64,000 nt of DNA, from the NCBI GenBank assembly GCA_039105265.1, contig JAPFFF010000002.1, positions 682,001-746,000 on the forward strand, written 5' to 3'. The notes under the pieces are model-generated. The model saw only the letters and a list, made by a program, of their open reading frames with translations. It was not told the origin of the DNA and made no database searches. The position numbers and the translations under genes are program-made. Shown here one piece after another: positions 28,369 to 38,900 of the stretch. This stretch comes from Tritrichomonas musculus. Taxonomy: Eukaryota; Parabasalia; Tritrichomonadida; Tritrichomonadidae. Every line of letters begins with the position of its first letter. Position 1 is the stretch's first letter.

Positions 28369-28848
28369 TCCAGATCTTCCGGATGAAATCGTGATATCTT
28401 TGTCCGGATGACGACTCGCCGCAGTTACAACCAGCCAGCTGCTAAGCATTGCTGATCGTGGTCTTGCTATGGGCGGCAATGTCGTCATTCCAGATCTTCC
28501 GGATGAAATCGCGATATCTTTGTCCGGATGACGACTCGCCGCAGTTACAACCAGCTAGCTGCTAAGCATTGCTGATCGTGGTCTTGCTATGGGCGGCAAT
28601 GTCGTCATTCCAGATCTTCCGGATGAAATCGCGATATCTTTGTCCGGATGACGACTCGCCGCAGTTACAACCAGCTAGCTGCTAAGCATTGCTGATCGTG
28701 GTCTTGCTATGGGCGGCAATGTCGTCATTCCAGATCTTCCGGATGAAATCGTGATATCTTTGTCCGGATGACGACTCGCCGCAGTTACAACCAGCTAGCT
28801 GCTAAGCATTACTGATCGTGATCATGCTATGGGCGGCAATGTCGTCAT
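28369..28848. repeat. Subterminal 120-bp tandem array, right end (4 units)
   Basis: Four exact-period copies of the reverse complement of the left unit. The outermost copy has several substitutions (ACTGATCGTGATCATG in place of GCTGATCGTGGTCTTG), while inner copies are nearly identical. Copy number differs among the three arrays of the element (2, 3 and 4). Confidence 0.95.
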
Positions 28849-29051
28849 CTCGGTTTCTTTGATTGGTTTAGTTCTATAAAAATGGCGCTTTTTCATGGTT
28901 TTATCTTAGTGAACTTTTTCAAAACTTTACAAGAAAATTTTAGAACTTTTTGTATGCCTTCTCAATTAACTCAAAAAGTCAGAATAACGAATTTTCCTCA
29001 GAAAAAAATGGTGTAACTTTTTCTATAGTTTGTCATTCCGCCAATATTATA

Positions 29052-30509
29052 TACTTATTAATCATAAAAATGTTTGTTTAAACTCCATTTTGTTTTATAA
29101 AAAGCATGTAATTTATTATCTATATGGTATATTTTTATTTTTTTTTAAATAAAAGTGCTTAATATTTTAATAAATTGATAAAAAAAAAATTTACTTATAA
29201 AAATTCAAAAAATTCAGAGCCATCATTTAAATTTCTGAGAAAATTCAGAATGGCTCTGAAATCAAATCGCCACACTACATTGATACTTTGAGTATAGAAA
29301 AGTTGGAATGACATTAACTGAAAATTTTATAACTTTATGATCAAAATTTTATAACTTTATGATCAAAATTTTTAAAAGTTGGAATGACATTAACTGAAAA
29401 TTTTATAACTTTATGATCAAAATTTTTTAAAGTTTAGGATCAAAAATTTTAATTTAAATTGTTATATGGCCAAGTATCTGTAAAAAAGTTGTAGGATTAA
29501 ATAATTCTAAGTACTTTTCATTTAGTTATTCAAATTATACTAAAAAAAAAAAAAATATATCATTTCACAAATTTTAAGAAATCATCAAAATGTTGGTTTT
29601 CATTTAAATCAGTTCTTAACTAGTCAATCATCAATTTTAAAGTGTCTTTTATATGAATTAAACGTTATAAAGATCAATGAAAACTTTTTCATAATAACAT
29701 TCTAAGCTTGTAATTTAAGTAAGAACTGGCTGATTTAACATTTGTAATTATACCATGATTAGTTTTATATTAGTTTACTTTTTTTCATAGATTATACAAA
29801 ATAAACCAAGATTGAGTTTTTGCATCTTCCAACAATGCTTTTAGTTTTTATATTTGAAGCTTTTGTCAAACTTTTTGTTAAAATGCTGCTTTTTAGATCA
29901 TTTCTCATATATAGAAAGAAATATACATTCATCTTGAAAAAAGTTCATATTGAGTAATAATTAGCAATTGATAATAACTAGAATGAACATCTAGCATAGC
30001 ACTAGGTGATTTTATTTTCATTTGAAGGTAATAACATTGGAATAATTTTTGATTTTTCACAATTTGTGAATCACAACTCATATCAATTACCATGTGCAGG
30101 AATCTTTTTTAAATAACAAATTATATTTTTTTTTTTTTTTTTATATGCCATTATTATGATGATTTTACTGATCCCCCTTATATCATTTTCAAAAACTTTT
30201 GCAATTGTACATCAATAGCTTTCCCTTTTTTAATAATAAAATTCATTTTCATTACAATATAAAGAAAATAGAGAAGCTTTATGGACATCTGTAGGATTAT
30301 TATAATACTCTTCAATTTTAAATTCTTATTTGCTTTTTAAATTTTTTTTGATATATATAAAAGTGGTTACAAGCATTGCTGAATTAATACACATAAATAG
30401 GGTTTACAAAGTTTCAAATTGAGATTTTCTTTGAATTAATAACAACCAAATATGCTTTTAATTTTTTTTGAAATGAACTTCATTTTTCGAAATCTTTTTT
30501 TTTTTTAAA
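29052..30509. other. Gene-free spacer with a small tandem duplication
   Basis: There is no gene. At 29298-29423 a ~50-bp segment (AGTTGGAATGACATTAACTG and onward) occurs twice with a 76-bp period, with ATAACTTTATGATCAAAATT sub-repeats between. CAAATCGCCACACTA at 29263-29277 matches the upstream region of the 210-aa gene at 21.7 kb. A T run lies at ~30127-30142. The last few hundred bases form the upstream region of the next gene. Confidence 0.6.
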
Positions 30510-31109
30510 ATGTCTTCACCTCAAACACTATTAAGCTTTTTTTTGAACGCTACTTCTCCATTGACATTAGAAGATATCGTTTCTCAGACTGGACGTGACC
30601 AATCTGATGTTGAAAAAGAACTCAATACACTTCTTGAAGAAAATTCCATAAGAAAAAGAGTTGTAACGACAAAATCCAATGAATCTGATGGAAATTCACA
30701 AACAAAAGCTATATATTGGCCATCATCTATAATTCCTTTCATTAGTACAGAACCAATCATTACTTCCCCTTTTCAATTACCTTTTGATCATAGTAAAGTT
30801 TTAGACCGTTTAACAGATCAACAACTTCAGCAAGAAAAAGTATGGCTGCAGACTAAGCTCAGAAAAGTAAATGCAGAATTTGAAAATCTTCAACATCGAG
30901 CTAATAAAAAAATTACTGAAGAAGAGGAAAAATTATTAGATTCTCTCACTTTGAAATGGTTAAATGCTACTCAGGAAATGCTTGAAGATTTAGTATCAAA
31001 AATTAAAAATACCAACCCTGAAATGAATATGAATAGATTGCTACATGAACTTAGGATTGATCCAAAAACAGTTAAATGGAATTCTGAAGATGAATGCTTT
31101 GACTCATAA
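30510..31109 (+). CDS. Winged-helix plus coiled-coil protein, Sfr1/Mei5-like C-terminus
   Basis: A 199-aa protein. Residues ~5-75 read as a winged helix (LLSFFLNATSPLTLEDIVSQ, helix, then a wing ending KAIYWPS) like the N-terminus of Hop2. Residues ~108-155 form a coiled coil. The C-terminal segment LTLKWLNATQEMLEDLVSKI, followed by LLHELRIDPKTVKWNSEDECF, has the pattern of the Sfr1/Mei5 C-terminal domain (a W-x-ATQ helix and a closing acidic D/E-F motif). Sfr1/Mei5 with Swi5 helps Rad51/Dmc1 strand exchange; Hop2-Mnd1 does so in meiosis. The combination suggests a recombination mediator in the nucleus, but the assignment is by motif only. It is followed 520 bp later by the eIF4E gene on the same strand. 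Confidence 0.5.
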   Translation: MSSPQTLLSFFLNATSPLTLEDIVSQTGRDQSDVEKELNTLLEENSIRKRVVTTKSNESDGNSQTKAIYWPSSIIPFISTEPIITSPFQLPFDHSKVLDRLTDQQLQQEKVWLQTKLRKVNAEFENLQHRANKKITEEEEKLLDSLTLKWLNATQEMLEDLVSKIKNTNPEMNMNRLLHELRIDPKTVKWNSEDECFDS

Positions 31110-31628
31110 GTTTTTTTCTTGATTTAACGAATATCAAGTGAAATTATTCTCTTAATGCTTTTGTTATATAAATGTTTCAGTTGTATTTTTATAGTTATAT
31201 TATTTTATATTATCATAGTTATGATCATGAATTTTCATAATGTGATTTAAAGTTTTTCGATTTAATAAATACGTGCATTATTCAAATAATTCATCCAATA
31301 ATGAAACGAAAATCATTGTCGCAATTAAAATATTGTAATGATTTAAATCATTATTACTGGGAAAAGTGAAATAATTAAAATTCAATTAAATTTTATCAAA
31401 AAGTTATTCGACTAAAACTTAACGATATATTGAATTATTCTCAATACCAAAATAGAGAATTGAATCATTTCATCTTCATTATATGATATATCAATGTTTA
31501 AAATGTTAACATTTTACACATCAATCAAATATTTTATAAAAGATTGAATTGATCTAATCAAATTCAAAATAAAATCTTATTTGATTGAAGTATTTCTTAA
31601 ATATCGTTTATAAAACATTTTCTGCAAA
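31110..31628. other. Spacer between two plus-strand genes
   Basis: AT-rich and without a recognised feature. It serves as the 3' flank of the winged-helix gene and the promoter region of the eIF4E gene. Confidence 0.6.
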
Positions 31629-32348
31629 ATGTCGAATATTTTAGCATCAAAGTGGAGCCTCCATTTGTTCCATAAAAATCAAAACGAGAACACAAACGAG
31701 CAATATGAAAACAATATTCATTTACTTGGAACATTTAACACAATTCAAGGTTTTTGGTCATATTATTCTCACTTGAGAAGACCAAACGAATTGGTCATTC
31801 CATCCGATTATCACTTATTCAGAGAAGGCGTTAGAGCGATTTGGGAAGATGATGTCAACGTGAATGGTGGCAAGTGGATGATTCGCTTGAAGAAGGGACT
31901 CGCAAGCTACTATTGGGAGAGACTTATCATTGCTCTTATAGGAGAACAATTCCCAGTTGATGTTGTTGGAGCGGTGGTATCTGTTAGATTTCAAGAAGAT
32001 ATTATCAGCCTTTGGAACAAAACGGGAAACGATGCAGAAATCAGACACGAAATTTGTTGTGACTTGTGTTCTACATTAGAGCTACCTCCAGATACAAAAT
32101 TAGAATACAAGAAACATGATGAATCTGTGAAAGATCATTCATCATTTAAAAACACAGTCATATATCAGGCCGGAAAGAATCATCCTTTTGAAGTGAAACA
32201 AAATAATAACACCACCAAAACACCAACAAATACAACTATTACTATTTCAACAAATAATTCTTCTTCTCCCAACAGCCAAAAGAATGCTCAAGGTAAGCAA
32301 CAGTATACAAGTAATAGAAAAAGCAATCAGAAAAAACCAAAGAAGTAA
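31629..32348 (+). CDS. Class II eIF4E family cap-binding protein (4EHP / eIF4E2-like)
   Basis: A 239-aa protein strongly resembling metazoan and plant 4EHP: YENNIHLLGTFNTIQGFWSY, then WEDDVNVNGGKW and GAVVSVRFQEDIISLWNKT. Tyr26 sits where eIF4E1 has its first cap-stacking Trp, the hallmark of class II members. Trp72-Glu73 supply the second stacking residue and the guanine contact, and Arg120 is positioned for the phosphates. Trp43 (GFW) is the conserved residue of the eIF4G/4E-BP binding surface and Trp129 is conserved structurally. Class II proteins bind mRNA caps but usually repress translation or act in special conditions. The last ~50 residues are Asn/Thr/Ser/Gln/Lys-rich and probably disordered. 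The ATG is the first in frame and only a few residues precede the conserved core. Confidence 0.9.
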   Translation: MSNILASKWSLHLFHKNQNENTNEQYENNIHLLGTFNTIQGFWSYYSHLRRPNELVIPSDYHLFREGVRAIWEDDVNVNGGKWMIRLKKGLASYYWERLIIALIGEQFPVDVVGAVVSVRFQEDIISLWNKTGNDAEIRHEICCDLCSTLELPPDTKLEYKKHDESVKDHSSFKNTVIYQAGKNHPFEVKQNNNTTKTPTNTTITISTNNSSSPNSQKNAQGKQQYTSNRKSNQKKPKK

Positions 32349-32866
32349 CTTCAAAATTCATTGCTTTTGCTGTTATTTCATATTTGTTTATTTTTTGATA
32401 TATTATTGCCTTTTCTTAACTTTATAAAAACTTGAATATAATAAGCTTCATTTTTTCATTTTATTTTTGTTGCTCTCTTCACAAATTATATTTACCATCT
32501 TATTTTTATTTGAAAGAGGATTTTATATATAATTCCATTGCAAAGCTATCATTGCTTTACATTAAGTTAGTAATCAAATATCAATATAAATCAGAATATG
32601 TTGGAAGCAGAAATTTTGAAAAAATATCAGTTTTTGTTTTGACAAAGCAAAACATTTTTACTACGATTTTAAAACGCTTGCTTTTATAATTTTTTTAATC
32701 GGATTAAAATCGTTTGAGTTTCTTTTCATTGCTAAGTATATAAAACTTTTTAAATAAAGAAATAGAAAAAATTCAAATAAAGTTGATTGAAAACATTTTT
32801 TAAATCTATAAATCTAAAATAAATAAATAAAATAAAAAAACAAACAAACAATGTAATCAAACAGCT
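32349..32866. other. Convergent spacer
   Basis: AT-rich 3'-to-3' region between the eIF4E gene (+) and the GSAP-like gene (-). An 85-codon frame at 32432-32689 has noise-like composition. No other feature was seen. Confidence 0.6.
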
Positions 32867-35344
32867 TCAGCTATGCGCATATTTCATAAATAAAGAACGG
32901 TGGGCATTTAAAGAAGAGCAGCGCCTTGAAATATATGAAACTACTTTCATATTTAAGTTTTCGTTTTCATCACTTTCTTTTGCTAATATTTGTTCAAGTA
33001 AAAATTCTTTGTTATTCGCAACTTTACTATTTTTAGCGTTTTGATTGAAATTATTTATGCTGATATGGACATTACTTTTGGTTCTTTTCTTTAATGGAGA
33101 CGAATTATTTGATTGGAAGAAATTTTCATCTTTTTTAAGGAAAGAAAATTTCTTTTTCCAGTAAAGTATTTGATCTCTCTCTTTTGATTGATTTTTAACT
33201 ATGTTATCAATGAGAATATTTTTCTTTTCTGCTTTTTGGTTTTTTCCATTGTCATATTTTTTGACATGAAGATAGTTGATTTCCTGATTCATACGTTTAT
33301 GAGGATAAAATATTAAGCTGTTTATAGCCAATGATTGCCTTATTATAAATGGGCAAAATCGAAGTGCTCTCTCGGAGCAAGGGGTAGCAAAAACTAATGA
33401 TTCAGGCATTTTGGCGTATATTGCTTCAAAGGCAGCAACAGCTTCTATTAAAAATATACTTTGCTCACTCATAATACCAGATTTAAATAGATATTCAATA
33501 TTGTCATAGATTAAGCGAATAAAATCAGCTTTCTGAACAATCATTTTTGTTAATTCAGAAAAAGACTTAGAGTGATTTAATGACAAACTCTTATTTGATT
33601 CACTCATAGATTTATCTGAAAAAACTGAAGACGTGGAAGAAGAAGACATTGCATTAATCGAATCATCAGGAACCATTAATTCAACTTTATGAAATTTATT
33701 ATCATTCGTACGTAAATTAAATGACGAATTACAATGTGGAAATTGTCTTTTAATTAATTTATTATTATAAACATTTTTAGTAGAATCTGATTTTGTTCGA
33801 GGCACATCAAAATGATGAGGTAAAGAACGAATAGGATCATTATCAGCTGATTTAGTAGGCATTAATTGGTTAATTACTGAGAATATACTCTTGAAAAAAA
33901 ATTGGATGTAGCTAATATCGGAAGGAAGATTTTCAATAGCGCTTGATATTGAAACTTGATCAGGGAAAGTTGCTATAAGGTGTGCAATAATTGAAAGAAT
34001 CATGCGATCTGTGTAATGAAGCGATTTTGGAAAAGAAGGAATCTTGATAAATGATTCATAAATTTTCCCATTTCTTAAATCAATTATTAAATTTGTACTA
34101 CCATCAATAGTAGACACAAGTTGTGAGACAGACAACGCTTCACAAAAAATATGCGGCATCATTGAAATATGAGGAGTAGGGAAAGAAAAGTCTACAAAAG
34201 TGACAAATGAATTAGGAATAAAAACAAAAACAACATTTCTATTATTTCCAGGTGATAGAAATGAAATTGGAAGGTCTGGCTGTACTCCACGAACAGTAAT
34301 AGTATTCTTGAAATTACTGCAAACTGTTGCTACAGTGAAGGAAAGAAATGAATCATCACCTTTATACAATTGTTCTATAATTCCATAATCGGTTTTACCA
34401 TTATTATTTATTTTTACAATATAAGATATACCAGATGAAAAACGAAAATAAGGGAGATTCGTTAGAGTGGAAGGCTTCAAAGCTAATTCATGCGGAAGAA
34501 TTGATGAAGGATCACTCAAGTAAGGATGAATATCTACATTGATTGAAGGTCCTCTTTTGCTATCATTTAAAATGTTAAAGGCTGTGAATTTTCCTTCATT
34601 GAACGAATAGAACGCCAAATCCTGCTTTGAAAAAACCCACTTTTGACATTTATTCATGTTTATTCCATTATGGATCATTCTAACATGAATTTTTTGCTTT
34701 TTAAAAGTTGCTCGGAAATGTGATACTTTATCTCCAATTACATGAATAAATTGGTATGATTTAGAAGAATCCTCTTTTTTTGATTGCAACATTAATTCAT
34801 ACTCGTTGTCAGATAATTTTTGATTTTTTATATCATTATAATCCTGGTTACTAGTTTTGTAAAAATTAAAATTACCTGTAAACTTATTATCATCTACATA
34901 AGGCAAGAAATAAGATGAAATTGGATTAAAATCGTCAAAGACTTGCAATTTTGAGAATGAATTAATGCTACAAAGAACTGATTCATATTTAAATAGATGA
35001 TTCATTTTTGAACATTTTATGCAGTTTGTGGATGAAGAAAGAATTATTCTTTCAGTATAAAGTATCATTTCCATATCAAAAGATATATCAGCAGCCACAA
35101 TATCCATATATTTATTAAAAGCAATAACTGTAGTTGAAATGCCATATTGGTTATAAAGTTGGATCTCAGTTGTTTTTGATGTTGCAATTGAAAATAATAT
35201 ACATCTTTTGTCTTCAATAATACCTAGAACACGAACACGCGATGAATTTAATATACTATTTTTCTGAGATGAAGGTTTAGGTTGCTGTTGTGCTATTTCG
35301 TACGATATCATTTTTTTAAATTTTATAAGATCGGCAGATGTCAT
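32867..35344 (-). CDS. Beta-propeller protein, gamma-secretase-activating-protein (GSAP/pigeon)-like
   Basis: An 825-aa protein. Residues ~30-440 are beta-rich blades, with segments such as VLGIIEDKRCILFSIATS, VVFVFIPNSFVTFVDFSF, and LIIDLRNGKIYESFI. The last two match the end of the GSAP propeller, where a vF-x-F-x-P strand is followed by a lvlD-x2-GK-x-Y strand. After it come helices (ILSIIAHLIATFPD) and a Ser/Asn/Lys-rich low-complexity region (~510-600, then 690-780). GSAP is a poorly understood propeller protein of animals and other eukaryotes; its reported link to gamma-secretase is disputed, so no role is assigned. No signal peptide or membrane segment was seen. The start is divergent from the next gene (+), sharing a ~620-bp upstream region. 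Confidence 0.4.
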   Translation of the reverse strand: MTSADLIKFKKMISYEIAQQQPKPSSQKNSILNSSRVRVLGIIEDKRCILFSIATSKTTEIQLYNQYGISTTVIAFNKYMDIVAADISFDMEMILYTERIILSSSTNCIKCSKMNHLFKYESVLCSINSFSKLQVFDDFNPISSYFLPYVDDNKFTGNFNFYKTSNQDYNDIKNQKLSDNEYELMLQSKKEDSSKSYQFIHVIGDKVSHFRATFKKQKIHVRMIHNGINMNKCQKWVFSKQDLAFYSFNEGKFTAFNILNDSKRGPSINVDIHPYLSDPSSILPHELALKPSTLTNLPYFRFSSGISYIVKINNNGKTDYGIIEQLYKGDDSFLSFTVATVCSNFKNTITVRGVQPDLPISFLSPGNNRNVVFVFIPNSFVTFVDFSFPTPHISMMPHIFCEALSVSQLVSTIDGSTNLIIDLRNGKIYESFIKIPSFPKSLHYTDRMILSIIAHLIATFPDQVSISSAIENLPSDISYIQFFFKSIFSVINQLMPTKSADNDPIRSLPHHFDVPRTKSDSTKNVYNNKLIKRQFPHCNSSFNLRTNDNKFHKVELMVPDDSINAMSSSSTSSVFSDKSMSESNKSLSLNHSKSFSELTKMIVQKADFIRLIYDNIEYLFKSGIMSEQSIFLIEAVAAFEAIYAKMPESLVFATPCSERALRFCPFIIRQSLAINSLIFYPHKRMNQEINYLHVKKYDNGKNQKAEKKNILIDNIVKNQSKERDQILYWKKKFSFLKKDENFFQSNNSSPLKKRTKSNVHISINNFNQNAKNSKVANNKEFLLEQILAKESDENENLNMKVVSYISRRCSSLNAHRSLFMKYAHS

Positions 35345-35963
35345 TCAATTTTTACAATTAAAAATTTTAAATAATATATCAGTTTTACAAGTAAATTTAA
35401 TTATTCAACCTAATATTATCCAATAAATAATATATATAGATTATATTAATTATTAAAACATTGTAGCTAAAAGATATTATAATAAATTTTTTCAAGATAA
35501 ATGAACGCTAAATCTTTCTGAAGTTCTCAAAGTTAACCGACCATTGAAATATAAATGATTACTAAATTGCATGAAACAATGAATTTAAAATAAAATATTT
35601 TGATAAGAACAAAAAAAAATATTTTTCAAAATTTTTTCAATACAAAATAAAAAATGTAATTTGAGAAAATTATTGACCAGTTTTTGAAAATGCTCATTAT
35701 TTAATTTTCTAATTTAAAAACCAATATTGGTATAAATTTAGAAAAAAAATCATGCCCATATCAGTTACATAAACTCTTTCAAAATTGAAATAGATTTCAA
35801 TTTTTTTTCAAACGATTGGTTATTTTTATAACATCATCAATTATTTGATTAATCAGTTTTATAATCATATAAAAATAATAAAAATTAGTAAATATAAATT
35901 TCTCTCAAATACTCTAATATGCGATCAAATAGAATCTCAAAATATAATTAAATAAATTCAAAT
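35345..35963. other. Divergent intergenic region
   Basis: AT-rich region between two outward-facing genes, presumably holding both promoters. No clear motif beyond A/T runs was found. Confidence 0.6.
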
Positions 35964-38900
35964 ATGAAACAAAAGTATAAGTTTTTACTGAAGCATCTTC
36001 CAAGCGATATTGAATCACTAAGCACGTCTACTTCATCAAAAATTAATGAGATTCGCAATTCAATTATTCGTTGCCATCGAACTGTTATTTTTTCTCGAAT
36101 CTTATTTGAAGAAGACAAAAGTATTTACGGTGATTATATACCTGATGCTTCAAGACTACCTTCTTTTGTTTATAATCCCAAAGAAATAGTTCCACCTAAA
36201 ATATCGCCTCAACTCTTGCAGCAAACTGCTTACTTGTTTTCTTTTTTACATTCAAATTTACCTAAATTATTTGATGGGATGATGAGTTTATTAAACAAAA
36301 AAGATATTAATTCCATTAATGAATCTAATTTTAAGAAAATTAATTCGCCAACATTTTATTTTTTGATAAATTCAGCAATCCCATCTTTATTTGGATATTT
36401 TTCTTCAAAAGAATATTTATCACTTGCTTTTTCTTTTTATTCTCATGTAATTGATCTAGATTCTTCTTTTTTGACTTTTAAAATCATTTATCCATTTTTT
36501 ACTGCTCCCTGGATTTTTAGATATTTTGAATCATCATTAATACCATTTTTTAAAAGTTTTTCTCGAGATGCACGAGTTCAGCAGTATTTTTCCAGCAATG
36601 AAGAACTCAAGAAAAAAATGAGAAATAAATCTGATGATTTTTTAAATTTAACCAATACTTACGCAAACGATTTAATTGATTCATTTATATCCAATACTCC
36701 ATTATTACCTCAATTTTTCATCGCGATGATTAAAATGTTGGGTGAAAAATGGAACAATAAAATAATTGGCAACTTTTTAGCAAATGAGTTATTCAGAGAT
36801 ATGTCATTTAAATTTCTGACCAATTTTGGTTATGGTGATTATCGAGAATTCTTAGAAAATGTCTTTTTTTCTATAAAAAACAAAATTGACCTTCAGGTCA
36901 AACTTTCAATAGCATTTTGTTCAATAAAAACTACATCTTTTTCTTCATTAGAAGTACCTGAACTTTTCACCTTTTTTGGCCATCGTTATATAAATTTCAT
37001 TTGCTCAATTCCGGAAGTTTTGGCTCTCGAAAAAGCAATCAAAAAAGTGACAACTCTGCCACCATCTATAACGGGCTTCACGTATGAGACAACACCGAGG
37101 TTTTACTTGTTCTTGATTAAGGTGTTCCCGAAGAGATACATGCCAAAGAGGCAGAAGGAGAGGAATCTGATCTTTAAACTTGATCACGCTGAATTGCCAG
37201 TTAACAGTGACTTCGAGAGGAGGTACCTGCAAATTAGCACAGCACTCGTCAACCAGGAGCAGGATCTCATACAAACATTGCAGAAAAGACAGAATAACAC
37301 AAAAACAAGCAACACAAAAGAAAACACAAAAAGTAATTCAAATGAAACAACAAAAGATAACTCAAATGAAACAACAAAAGATAATTCAAATGAAACAACA
37401 AAAGATAATTCAAATGAAACAACAAAAGATAATTCAAATGAAACAACAAAAGATAATTCAAATGAAACAACAAAAGATAATTCAAATGAAACAACAAAAG
37501 ATAATTCAAATAAAACAACAAAAGATAATTCAAATGAAACAACAAAAGATAATTCAAATGAAACAACAAAAAGTAATTCAAATGAAACAACAAAAGATAA
37601 TTCAAATGAAACAACAAAAGATAATTCAAATGAAACAACAAAAGATAATTCAAATGAAACAACAAAAGATAATTCAAATGAAACAACAAAAGATAATTCA
37701 AATGAAACAACAAAAGATAACTCAAATGAAACAACAAAAGATAATTCAAATGAAACAACAAAAGATAATTCAAATGAAACAACAAAAAGTAATTCAAATG
37801 AAACAACAAAAGATAACTCAAATGAAACAACAAAAGATAATTCAAATGAAACAACAAAAGATAATTCAAATGAAACAACAAAAGATAATTCAAATGAAAC
37901 AACAAAAGATAATTCAAATGAAACAACAAAAGATAATTCAAATGAAACAACAAAAGATAATTCAAATGAAACAACAAAAGATAATTCAAATGAAACAACA
38001 AAAAGTAATTCAAATGAAACAACAAAAGATAATTCAAATGAAACAACAAAAGATAACTCAAATGAAACAACAAAAGATAATTCAAATGAAACAACAAAAG
38101 ATAATTCAAATGAAACAACAAAAGATAATTCAAATGAAACAACAAAAGATAATTCAAATGAAACAACAAAAAGTAATTCAAATGAAACAACAAAAGATAA
38201 TTCAAATGAAACAACAAAAGATAATTCAAATGAAACAACAAAAGATAATTCAAATGAAACAACAAAAGATAATTCAAATGAAACAACAAAAGATAATTCA
38301 AATGAAACAACAAAAGATAATTCAAATGAAACAACAAAAGATAATTCAAATGAAACAACAAAAGATAATTCAAATGAAACAACAAAAGATAATTCAAATG
38401 AAACAACAAAAGATAATTCAAATGAAACAACAAAAGATAATTCAAATGAAACAACAAAAAGTAATTCAAATGAAACAAAAAAAAATATAAGTGCTAATAT
38501 AAATAATTGTGGTGAGAATTCTGAGAATTTGAGCCTGAGTTTGTGTGATGACTCTGAGACAGTTTCAGAGAGCTTTCTGAGCACTCCTTACGAGTTCAGC
38601 AAGGAACTTCACTATGAAGAAGATTTTGTAAATTACACTCTTGCACGATGCGTGGATGATCTCATCTTTCAAGCCGAAGCATTTGAAGAGATCATGCTTT
38701 CCACCTTCAAGTGCTCGGAGCTCCTGAAGTGGCTCGAAATTGCGCGCGAGCACGAGTGCGTTGTGATGATGCCTGTTGCGAACATTGCAGTTAAGCAGGC
38801 CTTCATGCGAGGCTACGAAGACGTCGAAGTCGCCTTCAATCATGCATCGAGCCTCTTCAAGGGATCGACAATCATCATGAAGGAGCAGTACCTCGCGCTG

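Larger units (their letters stand above)
24390..29042. mobile_element. Complete-looking Mutator-like element (MULE), 4.65 kb
   Basis: The outer ends are GGCGAAGTGACAAACTATAG (left) and, read inward from the right, GGCGGAATGACAAACTATAG. The element is flanked by identical 9-mers AATATTATA (24381-24389 and 29043-29051). The long terminal repeats include subterminal GC-rich arrays of an exact 120-bp unit. One uninterrupted 780-aa transposase gene lies inside on the minus strand. The left side carries two successive copies of the terminal region (24390-25135 and 25132-25799), the outer of which also contains the first ~26 codons of the transposase gene. An uninterrupted gene, intact ends and target duplication indicate a recent, perhaps active, insertion. 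Confidence 0.92.

Noticed and set aside
37180-38584. Alternative plus and minus frames over the 24-bp minisatellite
   Set aside because: The unit length is divisible by three and lacks stops, so all frames are open. Only the frame continuous with the 1,489-aa protein has non-repeat domains at both ends.
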